From: Cellulomonas aerilata | GTDB lineage: Bacteria; Actinomycetota; Actinomycetes; Actinomycetales; Cellulomonadaceae | Length of the DNA: 64,000 nucleotides | Direction: 5' to 3' | NCBI RefSeq assembly: GCF_007991755.1 | Contig: NZ_BJYY01000013.1 | Location: 1-64,000 of the forward strand | Shown here: piece by piece, positions 29,435 to 38,546 of the stretch | How the letters are laid out: each line of letters begins with the position of its first letter | Position numbering within the stretch: position 1 is the stretch's first letter | Translations under genes and position numbers: made by a program | Notes under the pieces: generated by a model | The model's input: the letters and a program-made list of their open reading frames with translations, nothing else | The model's database searches: none | What the model was told of the DNA's origin: nothing

Positions 29435-30649
29435 TCAGCCGCGATCGACCGGACCCCAGCGGTCGCCCGCCGCCGCGGGGGCGGTCGCGGGCGCGAACGG
29501 TCCGCCTGGGCCGAAGGCGATCCGGCCGAAGCGCTCCCCCATGAGGCGGTGCGTCGCGGCGTCGGGGTGCAGCCCGTCGGGCAGGGGCAGGCCGGCGGCG
29601 TCGACCTCGCCGTAGAGCTCGCGACCGTCGAGGTGGTGCAGGTGCGGGTCGTCCGCGGCCCGCTGCGCCGCGACCTGCGCCAGCGCCTCGCGGACGACGC
29701 CGAGGGAGAGCCTGCCGGCGGCCCGGTCCGCCGGGTCGCCGGTGGCGACGAAGCGCATCCGGCCCGCGCGCAGCGCCTCGGGGTCCAGGGCGCTCGGGCC
29801 CGGGGCGACCTCGTGGATCGGGCACAGGACCGGTGACACGACCAGCAGCGGCGTGGTCGGGTGGCCGTCGCGGATCGCGTCGAGGAAGCCGTGCACGGCC
29901 GGCACGAACGCCCGCAGGCGCATGGCGTCGGTGTTGACCACGTTGATGCCGACCTTGACGCTGATGAGGTCGGCCGGGGTGTCGCGCATCGCTCGTGCCG
30001 TGAACGGGTCGAGCAGGGCGCTGCCGCCCAGGCCCAGGTTCACGAGGTCCACCCCGCCCGCCTGCGCGGCGACGGCGGGCCAGGTCCCCGTCGGGCCGTC
30101 CGCCCCCGAGCCCTGGCTGATCGAGCTGCCGTGGTGCAGCCAGACCCGGCGGCCGGTGCTCGGCAGCGGGTCGACCGGGGCGTCTGCACGCAGCGCGACG
30201 AGCTCGGTGGTCTCGTTGTGAGGCAGCCAGATCTCCAGGACCTTGGGCCGGTCGAGCAGCCCGGTGAAGCGGACGGTGCCGAACCTGCCTTGCTCACGGG
30301 TGACGCCCCCCGTGGCCATGTCCACGGTCAGCGTGCTGCCGCCCCCCACGGTGGCCCGCCCGGCGAGGGCCCCGTCCACGAGCAGCTCGTAGACGCCGTC
30401 CGGGCGGGGGGCCACCCCGGCGTAGACCCGCCGCGTCCGCAGCGCGTCGAGCTCGACGACCGTGGCGCGGGAGCGGAACGCGACCCGGACGCCGGACGGC
30501 TCGGCCTCCGCCATCGCCACCTGCGGGTCGGTCGCCTGCGCACGGGCGCCCGCGGTGAGCCGGTGCGGCAGCAGGCCGTGCGCCGTGTGCTGCAGGTCGA
30601 GGGCGCCGCGCACCAGCGCGGCGGTGAGGGGGACGGTCGTGAGCTGCAT
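29435..30649 (-). CDS. SGNH/GDSL-family hydrolase
   Basis: 404-residue esterase-like protein. An N-terminal beta-rich half (about residues 1-165) precedes the SGNH domain with the nucleophile block HHGSSISQG, the oxyanion Gly in GLGGSA, the Asn block KVGINVVN and the DGLHPDAATH Asp/His pair. Such two-part proteins are often sugar-ester hydrolases. No signal peptide is present. It is encoded 111 bases downstream of a TetR gene on the same strand and may be under its control. Confidence 0.82.
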   Translation of the reverse strand: MQLTTVPLTAALVRGALDLQHTAHGLLPHRLTAGARAQATDPQVAMAEAEPSGVRVAFRSRATVVELDALRTRRVYAGVAPRPDGVYELLVDGALAGRATVGGGSTLTVDMATGGVTREQGRFGTVRFTGLLDRPKVLEIWLPHNETTELVALRADAPVDPLPSTGRRVWLHHGSSISQGSGADGPTGTWPAVAAQAGGVDLVNLGLGGSALLDPFTARAMRDTPADLISVKVGINVVNTDAMRLRAFVPAVHGFLDAIRDGHPTTPLLVVSPVLCPIHEVAPGPSALDPEALRAGRMRFVATGDPADRAAGRLSLGVVREALAQVAAQRAADDPHLHHLDGRELYGEVDAAGLPLPDGLHPDAATHRLMGERFGRIAFGPGGPFAPATAPAAAGDRWGPVDRG

Positions 30650-30760
30650 GGTCCTGCCTGTCGGGTCGGTGCGGGGGGTCGGTGCGGGGGTGAGTGCGGG
30701 ACGAGGTGGCGGACGCGGCGCCGGACGAGACGTTCGTCCGGGGGTCGTGGGGACCGGTCG

Positions 30761-31330
30761 TCACGGCGGTGGCCACGCGCGCAGGGCGACGTCCACCGCG
30801 TCCAGGACCCGCGCCCAGGACGCGTCGGACCCGGGGTCGCTGTGGTCGAAGCCGCCCGCTGCCTCCAGCCGGACGTAGCCGTTCACCACGCTGCCGATCA
30901 GGCGGACCGCGTGGGTCTGGTCGTCACCATGCAGGTGGTAGCCGCGCAGGACGGCCCGCATCATCTCGGCATGCCGGACGCCGGCACTGGCGCGCGCGGT
31001 GTCCGCGTCCAGGCGGAGCTGCGTGGCGTCGAACCGGCCCGGGTGCTCACGGGCGTAGTCCCGGTAGGCGTCGGAGAAGGCGACCAGCGCGTCCTTGCCG
31101 GCGCGTCCGGCGACGGCAGCGGCCACCCGGTCGGCGAGCTCCTCCAGCGCCAGGAGCGCGATCCTGGTGCGAAGGTCCGCCGAGCCGCCCAGGTGCGAGT
31201 ACAGGCTCGCCACCTTGACGTCGAAGCGCCGTGCGAGCTCGGTGACGGTGACGTGGTCGAACCCCAGCTCGTCAGCCAGCTCGGCACCGGCCCGGGTGAG
31301 CCGGGCCGTGGTCAGTCCCGCGCGCGCCAT
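30761..31330 (-). CDS. TetR-family transcriptional regulator
   Basis: 189-residue repressor with an N-terminal helix-turn-helix (VTVTELARRFDVKVASLYSHLG, residues about 27-48, shown here in outline: VTELARR...SLYSHLG) and a C-terminal helical domain of the WHG type, ending in a ligand pocket. ATG 31330 has a GGAGG-like site. A 19-bp palindrome lies 34 bases upstream over its own -35 region, so self-repression is likely. Probable targets are itself, the SGNH hydrolase behind it and perhaps the divergent acyl-CoA synthetase. Confidence 0.88.
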   Translation of the reverse strand: MARAGLTTARLTRAGAELADELGFDHVTVTELARRFDVKVASLYSHLGGSADLRTRIALLALEELADRVAAAVAGRAGKDALVAFSDAYRDYAREHPGRFDATQLRLDADTARASAGVRHAEMMRAVLRGYHLHGDDQTHAVRLIGSVVNGYVRLEAAGGFDHSDPGSDASWARVLDAVDVALRAWPPP

Positions 31331-31363
31331 GCCGACCTCCGTTTCCTACGGTCATCATGGCAG

Positions 31364-31382
31364 TGCCTAAGGTGCTTAGGCA
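31364..31382. promoter_or_regulatory. palindromic TetR operator
   Basis: TGCCTAA-N5-TTAGGCA is a perfect inverted repeat with 7-bp arms. On the minus strand TTGCCT at 31383-31378 would be the -35 box of the tetR gene, with CATGAT 18 bases further as -10, so a bound repressor would block it. Confidence 0.8.
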
Positions 31383-31531
31383 AGCAGGCATCGCCCTTCT
31401 GTACCTGGACGACGCCGAGGCTCCGACCACCGATCCGAGCGGCGTGGGCGCTGACCTGCACGGGGACGACGGACTAGGGTCGGGAGCAGCCGTCTCGCCG
31501 TCGAGGTGGCCGTCTCGCACAGGAGCCCGAC

Positions 31532-33358
31532 ATGCCGGAGTTCGCCACACCCAGCCTGGTCGACGTCGACCCGACCACCAGCATCAGCACGCTGCTCGCG
31601 GAGCGCGTCGCGCGGTCCCCGGAGGGCACCCTCGTCGAGCGGCAGTCCCCGCTGGGCGGCGGGTGGACCGCGGTGTCGGCCCGGGCGTTCGCGGACGAGG
31701 TGCACGCCCTGGCCAAGGGACTGGTGGCCGGCGGCGTCGAGCCCGGCGACCGGGTCGCGATCATGTCGCGCACCCGCTACGAGTGGACCCTCGTGGACTT
31801 CGCCGTGTGGGCCGCCGGCGCGGTCGGCGTCCCGGTCTACGAGACGTCGTCGGCGGACCAGGTGCACTGGATCCTCTCCGACTCCGACGTCCGGCTCGCC
31901 GTGGTGGAGACCCCGGCCCACGCGGCGCTGGTCGACGGGGTCCGTGCGGACCTGCCCCACCTGGAGGGCGTGGTCGTCATCGACGACGGCGGCCTGGCGG
32001 AGCTCGTGCGGACCGGCGCGGACGTCGCGGACCTCGAGGTCGAGCGGCGCACGGGCCTGGCGGGCGCCGACGACCTCGCGACGATCATCTACACGTCCGG
32101 CACCACGGGCCGCCCCAAGGGCGTCGAGCTGACCCACCGCAACTTCGTGCACCTCGCCCTCAACGGAGCCATCGCGTTCCGGGACGTCTGCGCGCAGCCG
32201 GGGTCCCGCACGCTGCTGTTCATGCCGTTGGCGCACGTGTTCGCCCGGTTCATCCAGGTGCTGTGCATCCCCTCGGGCGCCGTCATCGGGCACACCCCCG
32301 ACCCCAAGCAGCTGCTGCCGGCGCTGGCCTCGTTCCGCCCGACGTTCATCCTCGCCGTGCCCCGGGTGTTCGAGAAGGTCTACAACTCCTCGGAGCAGAA
32401 GGCCGGCACGGGCGCCAAGCAGAAGATCTTCCGCTGGGCGGCCAACACCTCGATCGCGTTCTCCCGTGCGCTCGAGACGCCGAGCGGCCCCTCCCCCGCG
32501 CTGAAGGCGCAGCACGCGCTCGCCGGCCGGCTCGTCTACGCCAAGCTGCGGGCTGCGCTGGGTGGCCGGGCGGAGTGGGCCATCTCCGGCGGTGCGCCGC
32601 TCGGGGAACGGCTCGGCCACTTCTACCGCGGCATCGGCCTGCACGTGCTGGAGGGCTACGGCCTGACCGAGACCACGGCACCGACCGCCGTCAGCCGTCC
32701 GGACGCGCTGCGGATCGGGACCGTCGGTCCCCCGTTCCCCGGCACCTCCATCCGGATCGCCGACGACGGCGAGATCTGGGTGGCGGGCCCGCACGTCTTC
32801 CGCGCGTACCACGACAACCCCGCGGCGACAGCGGAGGCCCTCGTGGACGGCTGGTTCCGCACCGGCGACCTGGGTCGCATGGACGACGACGGCTACCTCC
32901 GGATCACCGGCCGGTCCAAGGAGATCATCGTGACCGCCGGGGGCAAGAACGTGGCCCCCGCGGTGCTCGAGGACCGGCTGCGCGGGCACCCGCTGGTGTC
33001 CCAGTGCGTGGTCGTGGGCGACGGGCGGCCGTTCATCGGCGCGCTGGTGACGCTCGACGCCGACATGCTCCCGGGGTGGCTGTCGTCCCACGGGCTGGAG
33101 CCCATGGACGTGGCGACAGCGGCCCGGCACCCGGAGGTCGTCGCGGCCCTGGACCGCGCCGCCGAGCGGGCGAACGAGGCGGTCTCGCGGGCGGAGTCCA
33201 TCCGCAAGGTCTCCGTCCTGACGACCGACTTCACCGAGCAGAACGGGTACCTGACGCCGTCGATGAAGGTGAAGCGCGCCCAGGTGCTGGCCGACTTCGC
33301 CGCGCAGATCGACGCCATCTACGCCGAGCCGCGGACGCCGGCGCGGGACCACAGCTGA
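31532..33358 (+). CDS. long-chain fatty acid-CoA ligase (FadD15-like)
   Basis: Activates fatty acids to acyl-CoA through an acyl-AMP intermediate. The 608-residue protein of the AMP-binding family shows YTSGTTGRPKGVELTH, the VPRVFEKVYN segment, GYGLTETTAPTAV, WFRTGDLG and the C-terminal lysine in PSMKVKR. It matches actinobacterial FadD15-type enzymes. ATG 31532 has AGGAG. It is divergent from the TetR gene, with the operator 150 bases ahead, and may share that control. Confidence 0.93.
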   Translation: MPEFATPSLVDVDPTTSISTLLAERVARSPEGTLVERQSPLGGGWTAVSARAFADEVHALAKGLVAGGVEPGDRVAIMSRTRYEWTLVDFAVWAAGAVGVPVYETSSADQVHWILSDSDVRLAVVETPAHAALVDGVRADLPHLEGVVVIDDGGLAELVRTGADVADLEVERRTGLAGADDLATIIYTSGTTGRPKGVELTHRNFVHLALNGAIAFRDVCAQPGSRTLLFMPLAHVFARFIQVLCIPSGAVIGHTPDPKQLLPALASFRPTFILAVPRVFEKVYNSSEQKAGTGAKQKIFRWAANTSIAFSRALETPSGPSPALKAQHALAGRLVYAKLRAALGGRAEWAISGGAPLGERLGHFYRGIGLHVLEGYGLTETTAPTAVSRPDALRIGTVGPPFPGTSIRIADDGEIWVAGPHVFRAYHDNPAATAEALVDGWFRTGDLGRMDDDGYLRITGRSKEIIVTAGGKNVAPAVLEDRLRGHPLVSQCVVVGDGRPFIGALVTLDADMLPGWLSSHGLEPMDVATAARHPEVVAALDRAAERANEAVSRAESIRKVSVLTTDFTEQNGYLTPSMKVKRAQVLADFAAQIDAIYAEPRTPARDHS

Positions 33359-33449
33359 GGTCCGCCGGCCGGGCGGCAGCGCGACATCGGGGGACGTCCC
33401 GCGGTGGTCCGCGGCCGGTCGGACCCGCTGCCGCGCGTACCCGCTGTGG

Positions 33450-33467
33450 CCCGGACCCGCGTCCGGG
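33450..33467. terminator. small hairpin between convergent genes
   Basis: CCCGGAC and GTCCGGG pair around a 4-base loop directly before the end of the chorismate mutase gene. The stem is only 7 bp, so termination is a modest suggestion. Confidence 0.35.
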
Positions 33468-33818
33468 TCAGACCTGCGTGCTCGCGATCTCCTCGTGGTG
33501 CCGGATGACCTCGCCGACGATGAAGCCGAGGAACTTCTCCGCGAACACCGGGTCGAGCCCCGCCTCGGCCGCGAGCCGGCGCAGCCGGTCGATCTGCTGC
33601 GCCTCACGGGCCGGGTCCGACGGGGGCAGGCCGCGGTCGGCCTTGAGGTGACCGACACGCTGGGTGCACTTGAAGCGCTCCGCGAGCAGGTGCACGAGCG
33701 CGGCGTCGATGTTGTCGATGCTCTGCCGGATCGAGAGCAGCTCGGCCGGCACGGGCGCCTGAGGCGCCGCGGACACGGGCGACCCGGGTCGGGCTGCCGT
33801 CGTCACCGGGTCAGGCAC
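33468..33818 (-). CDS. chorismate mutase, AroQ type
   Basis: Converts chorismate to prephenate for Phe/Tyr synthesis. The 116-residue all-helical protein has the AroQ pattern [19 protein letters not shown], the RF...VGHLKA pair and EAQQIDRLR. No signal peptide, so cytoplasmic. GTG 33818 overlaps the clpX stop by eight bases; the pair is translated from one message. A chorismate mutase directly behind clpX recurs in related actinobacteria. Confidence 0.88.
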   Translation of the reverse strand: MPDPVTTAARPGSPVSAAPQAPVPAELLSIRQSIDNIDAALVHLLAERFKCTQRVGHLKADRGLPPSDPAREAQQIDRLRRLAAEAGLDPVFAEKFLGFIVGEVIRHHEEIASTQV

Positions 33819-35097
33819 TCTTCTCGCGCGGCGGGCGCTTGGACGACGGCGGCGCCTCGCGCGGCACCAGCGTCGGGTTGACGTTCTCCAGCACGACCGC
33901 GCGGTTGATGACCACCCGGGCGACGTCGTCGCGGCTGGGGACCTCGAACATCACCTGCTGGAGGACCTCCTCCATGATCGCCCGCAGCCCGCGTGCCCCG
34001 GTCCCCCGCAGCAGCGCCTGGTCGGCGATGGCCTCCACGGCGTCGTCGGTGAACTCCAGCTCGACGCCGTCGATCTGGAACATCCGCTGGTACTGCTTGA
34101 CGAGCGCGTTGCGCGGCTCGGTGAGGATCCGCACCAGGGCGGACTGGTCCAGCGGCGAGACCGTGGTGATGACCGGGACGCGGCCGATGAACTCGGGGAT
34201 CAGCCCGAACTTGAGCAGGTCCTCGGGCATGACCTCGCCGTAGACGTCGATGTCGTCGGCGGTGTGGAGCGGCGCGCCGAACCCGATGCCGCGGCGACCG
34301 GCGCGCGAGGTGATGATCTCGTCGAGGCCCGCGAACGCGCCCGCCACGATGAACAGCACGTTCGTCGTGTCGATTTGGATGAACTCCTGGTGCGGGTGCT
34401 TGCGCCCGCCCTGCGGCGGCACGGACGCGGTGGTGCCCTCGAGGATCTTCAGCAGCGCCTGCTGGACGCCCTCGCCGGAGACGTCGCGCGTGATCGACGG
34501 GTTCTCGCTCTTGCGCGCGATCTTGTCGACCTCGTCGATGTAGATGATGCCCGTCTCGGCCTTCTTGACGTCGTAGTCAGCGGCCTGGATGAGCTTGAGG
34601 AGGATGTTCTCGACGTCCTCGCCGACGTACCCGGCCTCGGTCAGCGCGGTGGCGTCCGCGATGGCGAACGGCACGTTGAGCATCTTGGCGAGCGTCTGGG
34701 CCAGGTACGTCTTGCCGCAGCCGGTGGGGCCGATCAGCAGGATGTTGGACTTGGCGATCTCGACACCGTCGGTGTCCGAGCCGGGCAGGCGCCCCGCCTC
34801 ACCGGCCTGGATGCGCTTGTAGTGGTTGTAGACGGCGACAGCGAGCGACCGCTTGGCGGGCTCCTGGCCGATGATGTACTGCTCGAGGAAGTCGAAGATC
34901 TCCTTCGGCTTGGGCAGCTCGACCATGGAGACCTCGGTGGCCTCGGCGAGCTCTTCCTCGATGATCTCGTTGCACAGGTCGATGCACTCGTCGCAGATGT
35001 ACACACCTGGCCCTGCGATGAGCTTCTTGACCTGCTTCTGGGACTTGCCGCAGAAGGAGCACTTGAGCAGGTCGGCCCCGTCCCCGATGCGAGCCAC
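33811..35097 (-). CDS. clpX: ATP-dependent Clp protease ATPase subunit ClpX
   Basis: Unfolds substrates and feeds them into ClpP. The 428-residue protein has the N-terminal zinc-binding domain (CSFCGKS...CDECIDLC), Walker A GPTGCGKT, Walker [10 protein letters not shown], the pore loop GYVGED and the IGF-type loop IGFGAP. GTG 35097 with a GAGGAGAGGGG site fixes the start; the frame extends upstream without one. It stands 181 bases after clpP2 with a hairpin between. Confidence 0.97.
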   Translation of the reverse strand: MARIGDGADLLKCSFCGKSQKQVKKLIAGPGVYICDECIDLCNEIIEEELAEATEVSMVELPKPKEIFDFLEQYIIGQEPAKRSLAVAVYNHYKRIQAGEAGRLPGSDTDGVEIAKSNILLIGPTGCGKTYLAQTLAKMLNVPFAIADATALTEAGYVGEDVENILLKLIQAADYDVKKAETGIIYIDEVDKIARKSENPSITRDVSGEGVQQALLKILEGTTASVPPQGGRKHPHQEFIQIDTTNVLFIVAGAFAGLDEIITSRAGRRGIGFGAPLHTADDIDVYGEVMPEDLLKFGLIPEFIGRVPVITTVSPLDQSALVRILTEPRNALVKQYQRMFQIDGVELEFTDDAVEAIADQALLRGTGARGLRAIMEEVLQQVMFEVPSRDDVARVVINRAVVLENVNPTLVPREAPPSSKRPPREKSA

Positions 35098-35233
35098 GCC
35101 TGTCCCCTCTCCTCGGTTCGCCCGCCAGCCGGCGGACGGGTACTCCCGTGCGGTCCGGCCGTCAGGCCCGAGCCGCACCTTCCATTGCACACCACGTGCG
35201 CCGCCGTGTCAGCAACAACACTCCGGCGCCTCC

Positions 35234-35262
35234 CCGGCCGGCCCGATCGCCGGGCCGGCCGG
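35234..35262 (-). terminator. hairpin between clpP2 and clpX
   Basis: A perfect 12-bp GC stem (35234-35245 with 35251-35262) around a 5-base loop lies 16 bases after the clpP2 stop. It would end or reduce transcription into clpX, suggesting that clpX has its own promoter in 35098-35233. Confidence 0.55.
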
Positions 35263-35278
35263 TGGAGCGGACGCCCGG

Positions 35279-35977
35279 TCAGGCGGGGACGGTCACCACG
35301 GTCGCGGCCTTGCGGCTCTCGAGCACCTGGTCGACCAGGCCGTACTCGAGCGCCTGCTGGGCCGTCAGGATCTTGTCGCGCTCGATGTCGCTGCGGACCT
35401 GGTCCACCGTGCGACCGCTGTGGTGGGCGAGGGTCGCCTCGAGCCACTCGCGCATGCGGATCAGCTCGTTGGCGTGGATCTCGATGTCGGACGCCTGGGC
35501 GTAGCCGCCACCCTCCATCGCCGGCTGGTGGATGAGCACGCGGGCGTTCGGCAGCGCCAGGCGCTTGCCCGGCGTCCCGGCACCCAGCAGCACGGCCGCC
35601 GCGGAGGCGGCCTGACCCAGGCAGACGGTCTGGATCTGCGGCTTGATGTACTGCATCGTGTCGTAGATCGCCGTCATGGCCGTGAACGAGCCACCGGGCG
35701 AGTTGATGTACAGGATGATGTCGCGCTCGGGGTCCGTGCTCTCCAGCACGAGCAGCTGCGCCATGATGTCGTCCGCGGACGCGTCGTCGACCTGCACGCC
35801 GAGGAAGATGATGCGGTCCTCGAAGAGCTTGGTGTACGGGTCCTGGCGCTTGAAACCGTAGGCCGTGCGCTCCTCGAACTGCGGCAGGACGTAGCGTCCC
35901 GACGGTGCGCCGTACGGCAGCGCGCGGCCGCCGGCGAGGCGGCCCGCCGCGGAGATGAACTGGGACTCGGTGCTCAC
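35279..35977 (-). CDS. clpP2: ATP-dependent Clp protease proteolytic subunit ClpP2
   Basis: Serine protease subunit that forms mixed ClpP1P2 tetradecamers. The 232-residue protein shows the catalytic Ser in GQAASAAA, His in [10 protein letters not shown] and Asp in [11 protein letters not shown] 35977 with GGGAGA is taken as the start; the N-terminal 20 or so residues may be a propeptide, as in mycobacterial ClpP2. It follows clpP1 by 40 bases in one operon. Confidence 0.95.
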   Translation of the reverse strand: MSTESQFISAAGRLAGGRALPYGAPSGRYVLPQFEERTAYGFKRQDPYTKLFEDRIIFLGVQVDDASADDIMAQLLVLESTDPERDIILYINSPGGSFTAMTAIYDTMQYIKPQIQTVCLGQAASAAAVLLGAGTPGKRLALPNARVLIHQPAMEGGGYAQASDIEIHANELIRMREWLEATLAHHSGRTVDQVRSDIERDKILTAQQALEYGLVDQVLESRKAATVVTVPA

Positions 35978-36017
35978 GAATTCTCCCTGGTCTGGATGGC
36001 TGTGGCCGGGCGTCGGG

Positions 36018-36641
36018 TCAGGAGGCGGTCGTGCCGCCGCCGCCGGCGACCGAGCCGGCGTGGGCCACGACGTGGTCGACGAACCCGTACTCCAGCGCCT
36101 CCGGCGCCGTGAACCAGCGGTCACGGTCGGAGTCGGCGTGGATCTGCTCGACGGACTTGCCGGTCTGGTCGGCGATCAGCTCGGCCAGGACGGACTTCAT
36201 GTGCATGATCAGCTGCGCGTTGATGCGCACGTCGGTCGCCGTGCCGCCAATGCCGCCGGAGGGCTGGTGCATCATCACGCGGGCGTGCGGGGTCGCGTAG
36301 CGCTTGCCCTTGGTGCCCGAGGAGAGCAGGAATTGCCCCATCGAGGCCGCCATGCCCATCGCGACCGTGGCGACGTCGGGCTGGATGAACTTCATCGTGT
36401 CGTAGATCGCCATGCCGGCGGTGATCGAGCCGCCGGGCGAGTTGATGTACAGGAAGATGTCCTTGTTCGGGTCCTCGGCCGCCAGCAGCATCATCTGGGC
36501 GCAGATCGCGTTCGCGTTCTCGTCGCGGACCTCCGAGCCCAGCCAGATGATCCGCTCGCGCAGCAGCCGGTTGTAGATGGAGTCGTTGAGTCCCAGACCG
36601 ACACCGTCGGCCCGTCCGATCATCGGCATCTGCTCGTTCAC
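36018..36641 (-). CDS. clpP1: ATP-dependent Clp protease proteolytic subunit ClpP1
   Basis: Partner protease subunit of ClpP2. The 207-residue protein shows Ser in [11 protein letters not shown], His in MMHQPSGG and Asp in DRDRWFTA. Two adjacent GTG codons at 36644 and 36641, with GGGAG before them, are possible starts; an internal ATG at 36629 is a third. A strong terminator separates it from tig upstream, so the clpP1-clpP2 operon should start in 36645-36846. Confidence 0.95.
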   Translation of the reverse strand: MNEQMPMIGRADGVGLGLNDSIYNRLLRERIIWLGSEVRDENANAICAQMMLLAAEDPNKDIFLYINSPGGSITAGMAIYDTMKFIQPDVATVAMGMAASMGQFLLSSGTKGKRYATPHARVMMHQPSGGIGGTATDVRINAQLIMHMKSVLAELIADQTGKSVEQIHADSDRDRWFTAPEALEYGFVDHVVAHAGSVAGGGGTTAS

Positions 36642-36846
36642 CACAGCTCCCTCGTCTCCACTGCTGTCACTGCTGGGCCGCTGCTCGCGACCCCGGCTCC
36701 CTGCCTCGTGCAGCGACCCTAACCCGGGCCACTGACGCTCCCGTCCGGCGCGCAGCCGTTTTCGCTGTTGGCGCACGGGGGCCCGTCAGGCCTGTCCACA
36801 GGGGTGCCGGACGCCGGCGCGGCGAGCTCCGGGGTGACCCCCGTGC

Positions 36847-36890
36847 GGCCGAGGGCCCCGTACCGCACGGGCGGTACGGGGCCCTCGGCC
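36847..36890 (-). terminator. strong intrinsic hairpin after tig
   Basis: A perfect 20-bp stem (36847-36866 with 36871-36890) around a 4-base loop begins 17 bases after the tig stop. It would separate tig transcripts from clpP1-clpP2. Confidence 0.85.
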
Positions 36891-36907
36891 GGCGTGCTGG
36901 TGGTGCG

Positions 36908-38305
36908 TCAGGCCTTCGCGGCGGCGTCCGTGCCGGCGTCCTCGACGACGACGTCCTCGGCGGCGTCGTCGTCCGCGACGACCTCGTCCTCGACGTCGTC
37001 GGCGTCGGCGTCCTGCACGGCGTCGTCCTCGTCCGAGCCGATGAACTCGCTCAGGTCGACCGCGTTGCCCTGCCCGTCGGTGACGGCCACCTGGCGCAGC
37101 GCGAGCGCCAGCGCCTTGGAGCGAGCGACCTCGGCGACCATGGCCGGGACCTGGCCCTGCTCGTCCACCGTCTTGATGAACGTGTTGGGGTCCATGCCGT
37201 ACTGACGGGAGGCGCTGACCAGGTACTCCAGCAGCTCGTTCTGGTCGACCCGGACCTCGAGCTTCTCGGCGAGGGTGTCGAGCAGGATCTGGTTCCGCAG
37301 CGCGGTCTGCGCCTGCTCGGTGACCTCGGCGCGGTGCTCGTCGTCCTCCAGGCGCCCCTCGGACTCCAGGTGACGGTGCACCTCGGCCTCGACGACGCCC
37401 GCCGGGACGGGGATCTCGACGGCGGCGAGGAGCTTCTCCAGCAGACCGTCGCGGGCCTGGACGGCCTGGTTGGACGTCTTGGACCCGGCGGCCTGCTCGC
37501 GCAGGTCCGCGGTGAGCTCGTCCAGGGTGTCGAACTCGCTCGCGAGCTGGGCGAAGTCGTCGTCGGCGGCGGGCAGGTCCCGCTGCTTGACCGTGGTGGC
37601 CGTGACGCTGATGTCGGCCTGCTCGCCCTCGTGCTCCCCGCCGGCCAGCGGCGCGGTGAAGGTGGTGGTCTCGCCGGCCGACAGGCCGGTCAGCGCCTCG
37701 TCCAGGCCCTCGAGCATGTTGCCCGAGCCGATCTGGTAGCTGACGCCGCTGACCGAGTCGACCTGCTCGCCGTCGACCGTGGCGGTCAGGTCCAGGACGA
37801 CGAAGTCGCCCTCCTCCGCCGGGCGGTCCACGCCGACCAGGGTGCCGAAGCGCTCGCGCAGCGCGTCCAGGCGACCCTGCACGTCCTCGTCGCTGACCTC
37901 GACGTCGTCGACCGTGACCGACAGGGTGTCCAGCGCGGGGATCTCGACCTCGGGCCGGACCTCGACCTCGGCGGTGAAGTGAAGCGACGTCGTGGTGTCC
38001 GTCAGGTCGGGGACCTGGGTGATCTCGATGTCGGGCTGACCCAGCGGGCGCAGCGCGTTCTCGCGCACCGCGTCGCTGTAGAAGCTCTGCATGCCGTCGT
38101 TGATCGCGTGCTCCAGGACGGCGCCGCGGCCCACGCGCTGGTCGATGATGCGCGGGGGGACCTTGCCCTTGCGGAACCCGGGGACGGTGACCTGGCTGCC
38201 GATGTGCTGGTAGGCGTGGTCGATGCTCGGCTTGAGCTCGTCGTACGTCACCTCGACGGTCAGCTTGACCTTGGTGGGGTCCACGGTCTCGACGGCGCTC
38301 TTCAC
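36908..38305 (-). CDS. tig: trigger factor chaperone
   Basis: Ribosome-bound folding helper and peptidyl-prolyl isomerase. The 465-residue protein has the ribosome-binding signature VPGFRKGKVP, an FKBP-like domain (EEGDFVVLDLTATVDG) and a C-terminal helical domain, then an acidic tail of about 45 residues rich in Asp, Glu and Val. GTG 38305 with a GGAG site is the start. Order tig-clpP1-clpP2-clpX is standard in actinobacteria. Confidence 0.96.
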   Translation of the reverse strand: MKSAVETVDPTKVKLTVEVTYDELKPSIDHAYQHIGSQVTVPGFRKGKVPPRIIDQRVGRGAVLEHAINDGMQSFYSDAVRENALRPLGQPDIEITQVPDLTDTTTSLHFTAEVEVRPEVEIPALDTLSVTVDDVEVSDEDVQGRLDALRERFGTLVGVDRPAEEGDFVVLDLTATVDGEQVDSVSGVSYQIGSGNMLEGLDEALTGLSAGETTTFTAPLAGGEHEGEQADISVTATTVKQRDLPAADDDFAQLASEFDTLDELTADLREQAAGSKTSNQAVQARDGLLEKLLAAVEIPVPAGVVEAEVHRHLESEGRLEDDEHRAEVTEQAQTALRNQILLDTLAEKLEVRVDQNELLEYLVSASRQYGMDPNTFIKTVDEQGQVPAMVAEVARSKALALALRQVAVTDGQGNAVDLSEFIGSDEDDAVQDADADDVEDEVVADDDAAEDVVVEDAGTDAAAKA

Positions 38306-38466
38306 TTCAGTGGTCTCCAACTGCTCGGGTGGGTGAGCCGGGGTGCCGGCCGCAGGTAGGCATCGGTGTGGCGTGGCGGCGCCCAGGGGGACCTGTCGCC
38401 GCGCCGAGGGCGTGCACGCAGCTGCGCGCGCGTACGGGCGTGGCTGACCGCTGCACAACGGCGTCG

Positions 38467-38497
38467 ATGGTACGCCACCCCCCGGCAGGGCCGCCAA
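38467..38497 (-). promoter_or_regulatory. candidate tig promoter
   Basis: On the minus strand TTGGCG (38497-38492) and TACCAT (38472-38467) stand 19 bases apart, about 160 bases ahead of tig. The spacing is slightly long, so this is a moderate call. Confidence 0.4.
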
Positions 38498-38546
38498 GAT
38501 CGCGGGCCGTGCAGCCGGGCCTGTGCCGGGCGAGCCGTGACCGGGC

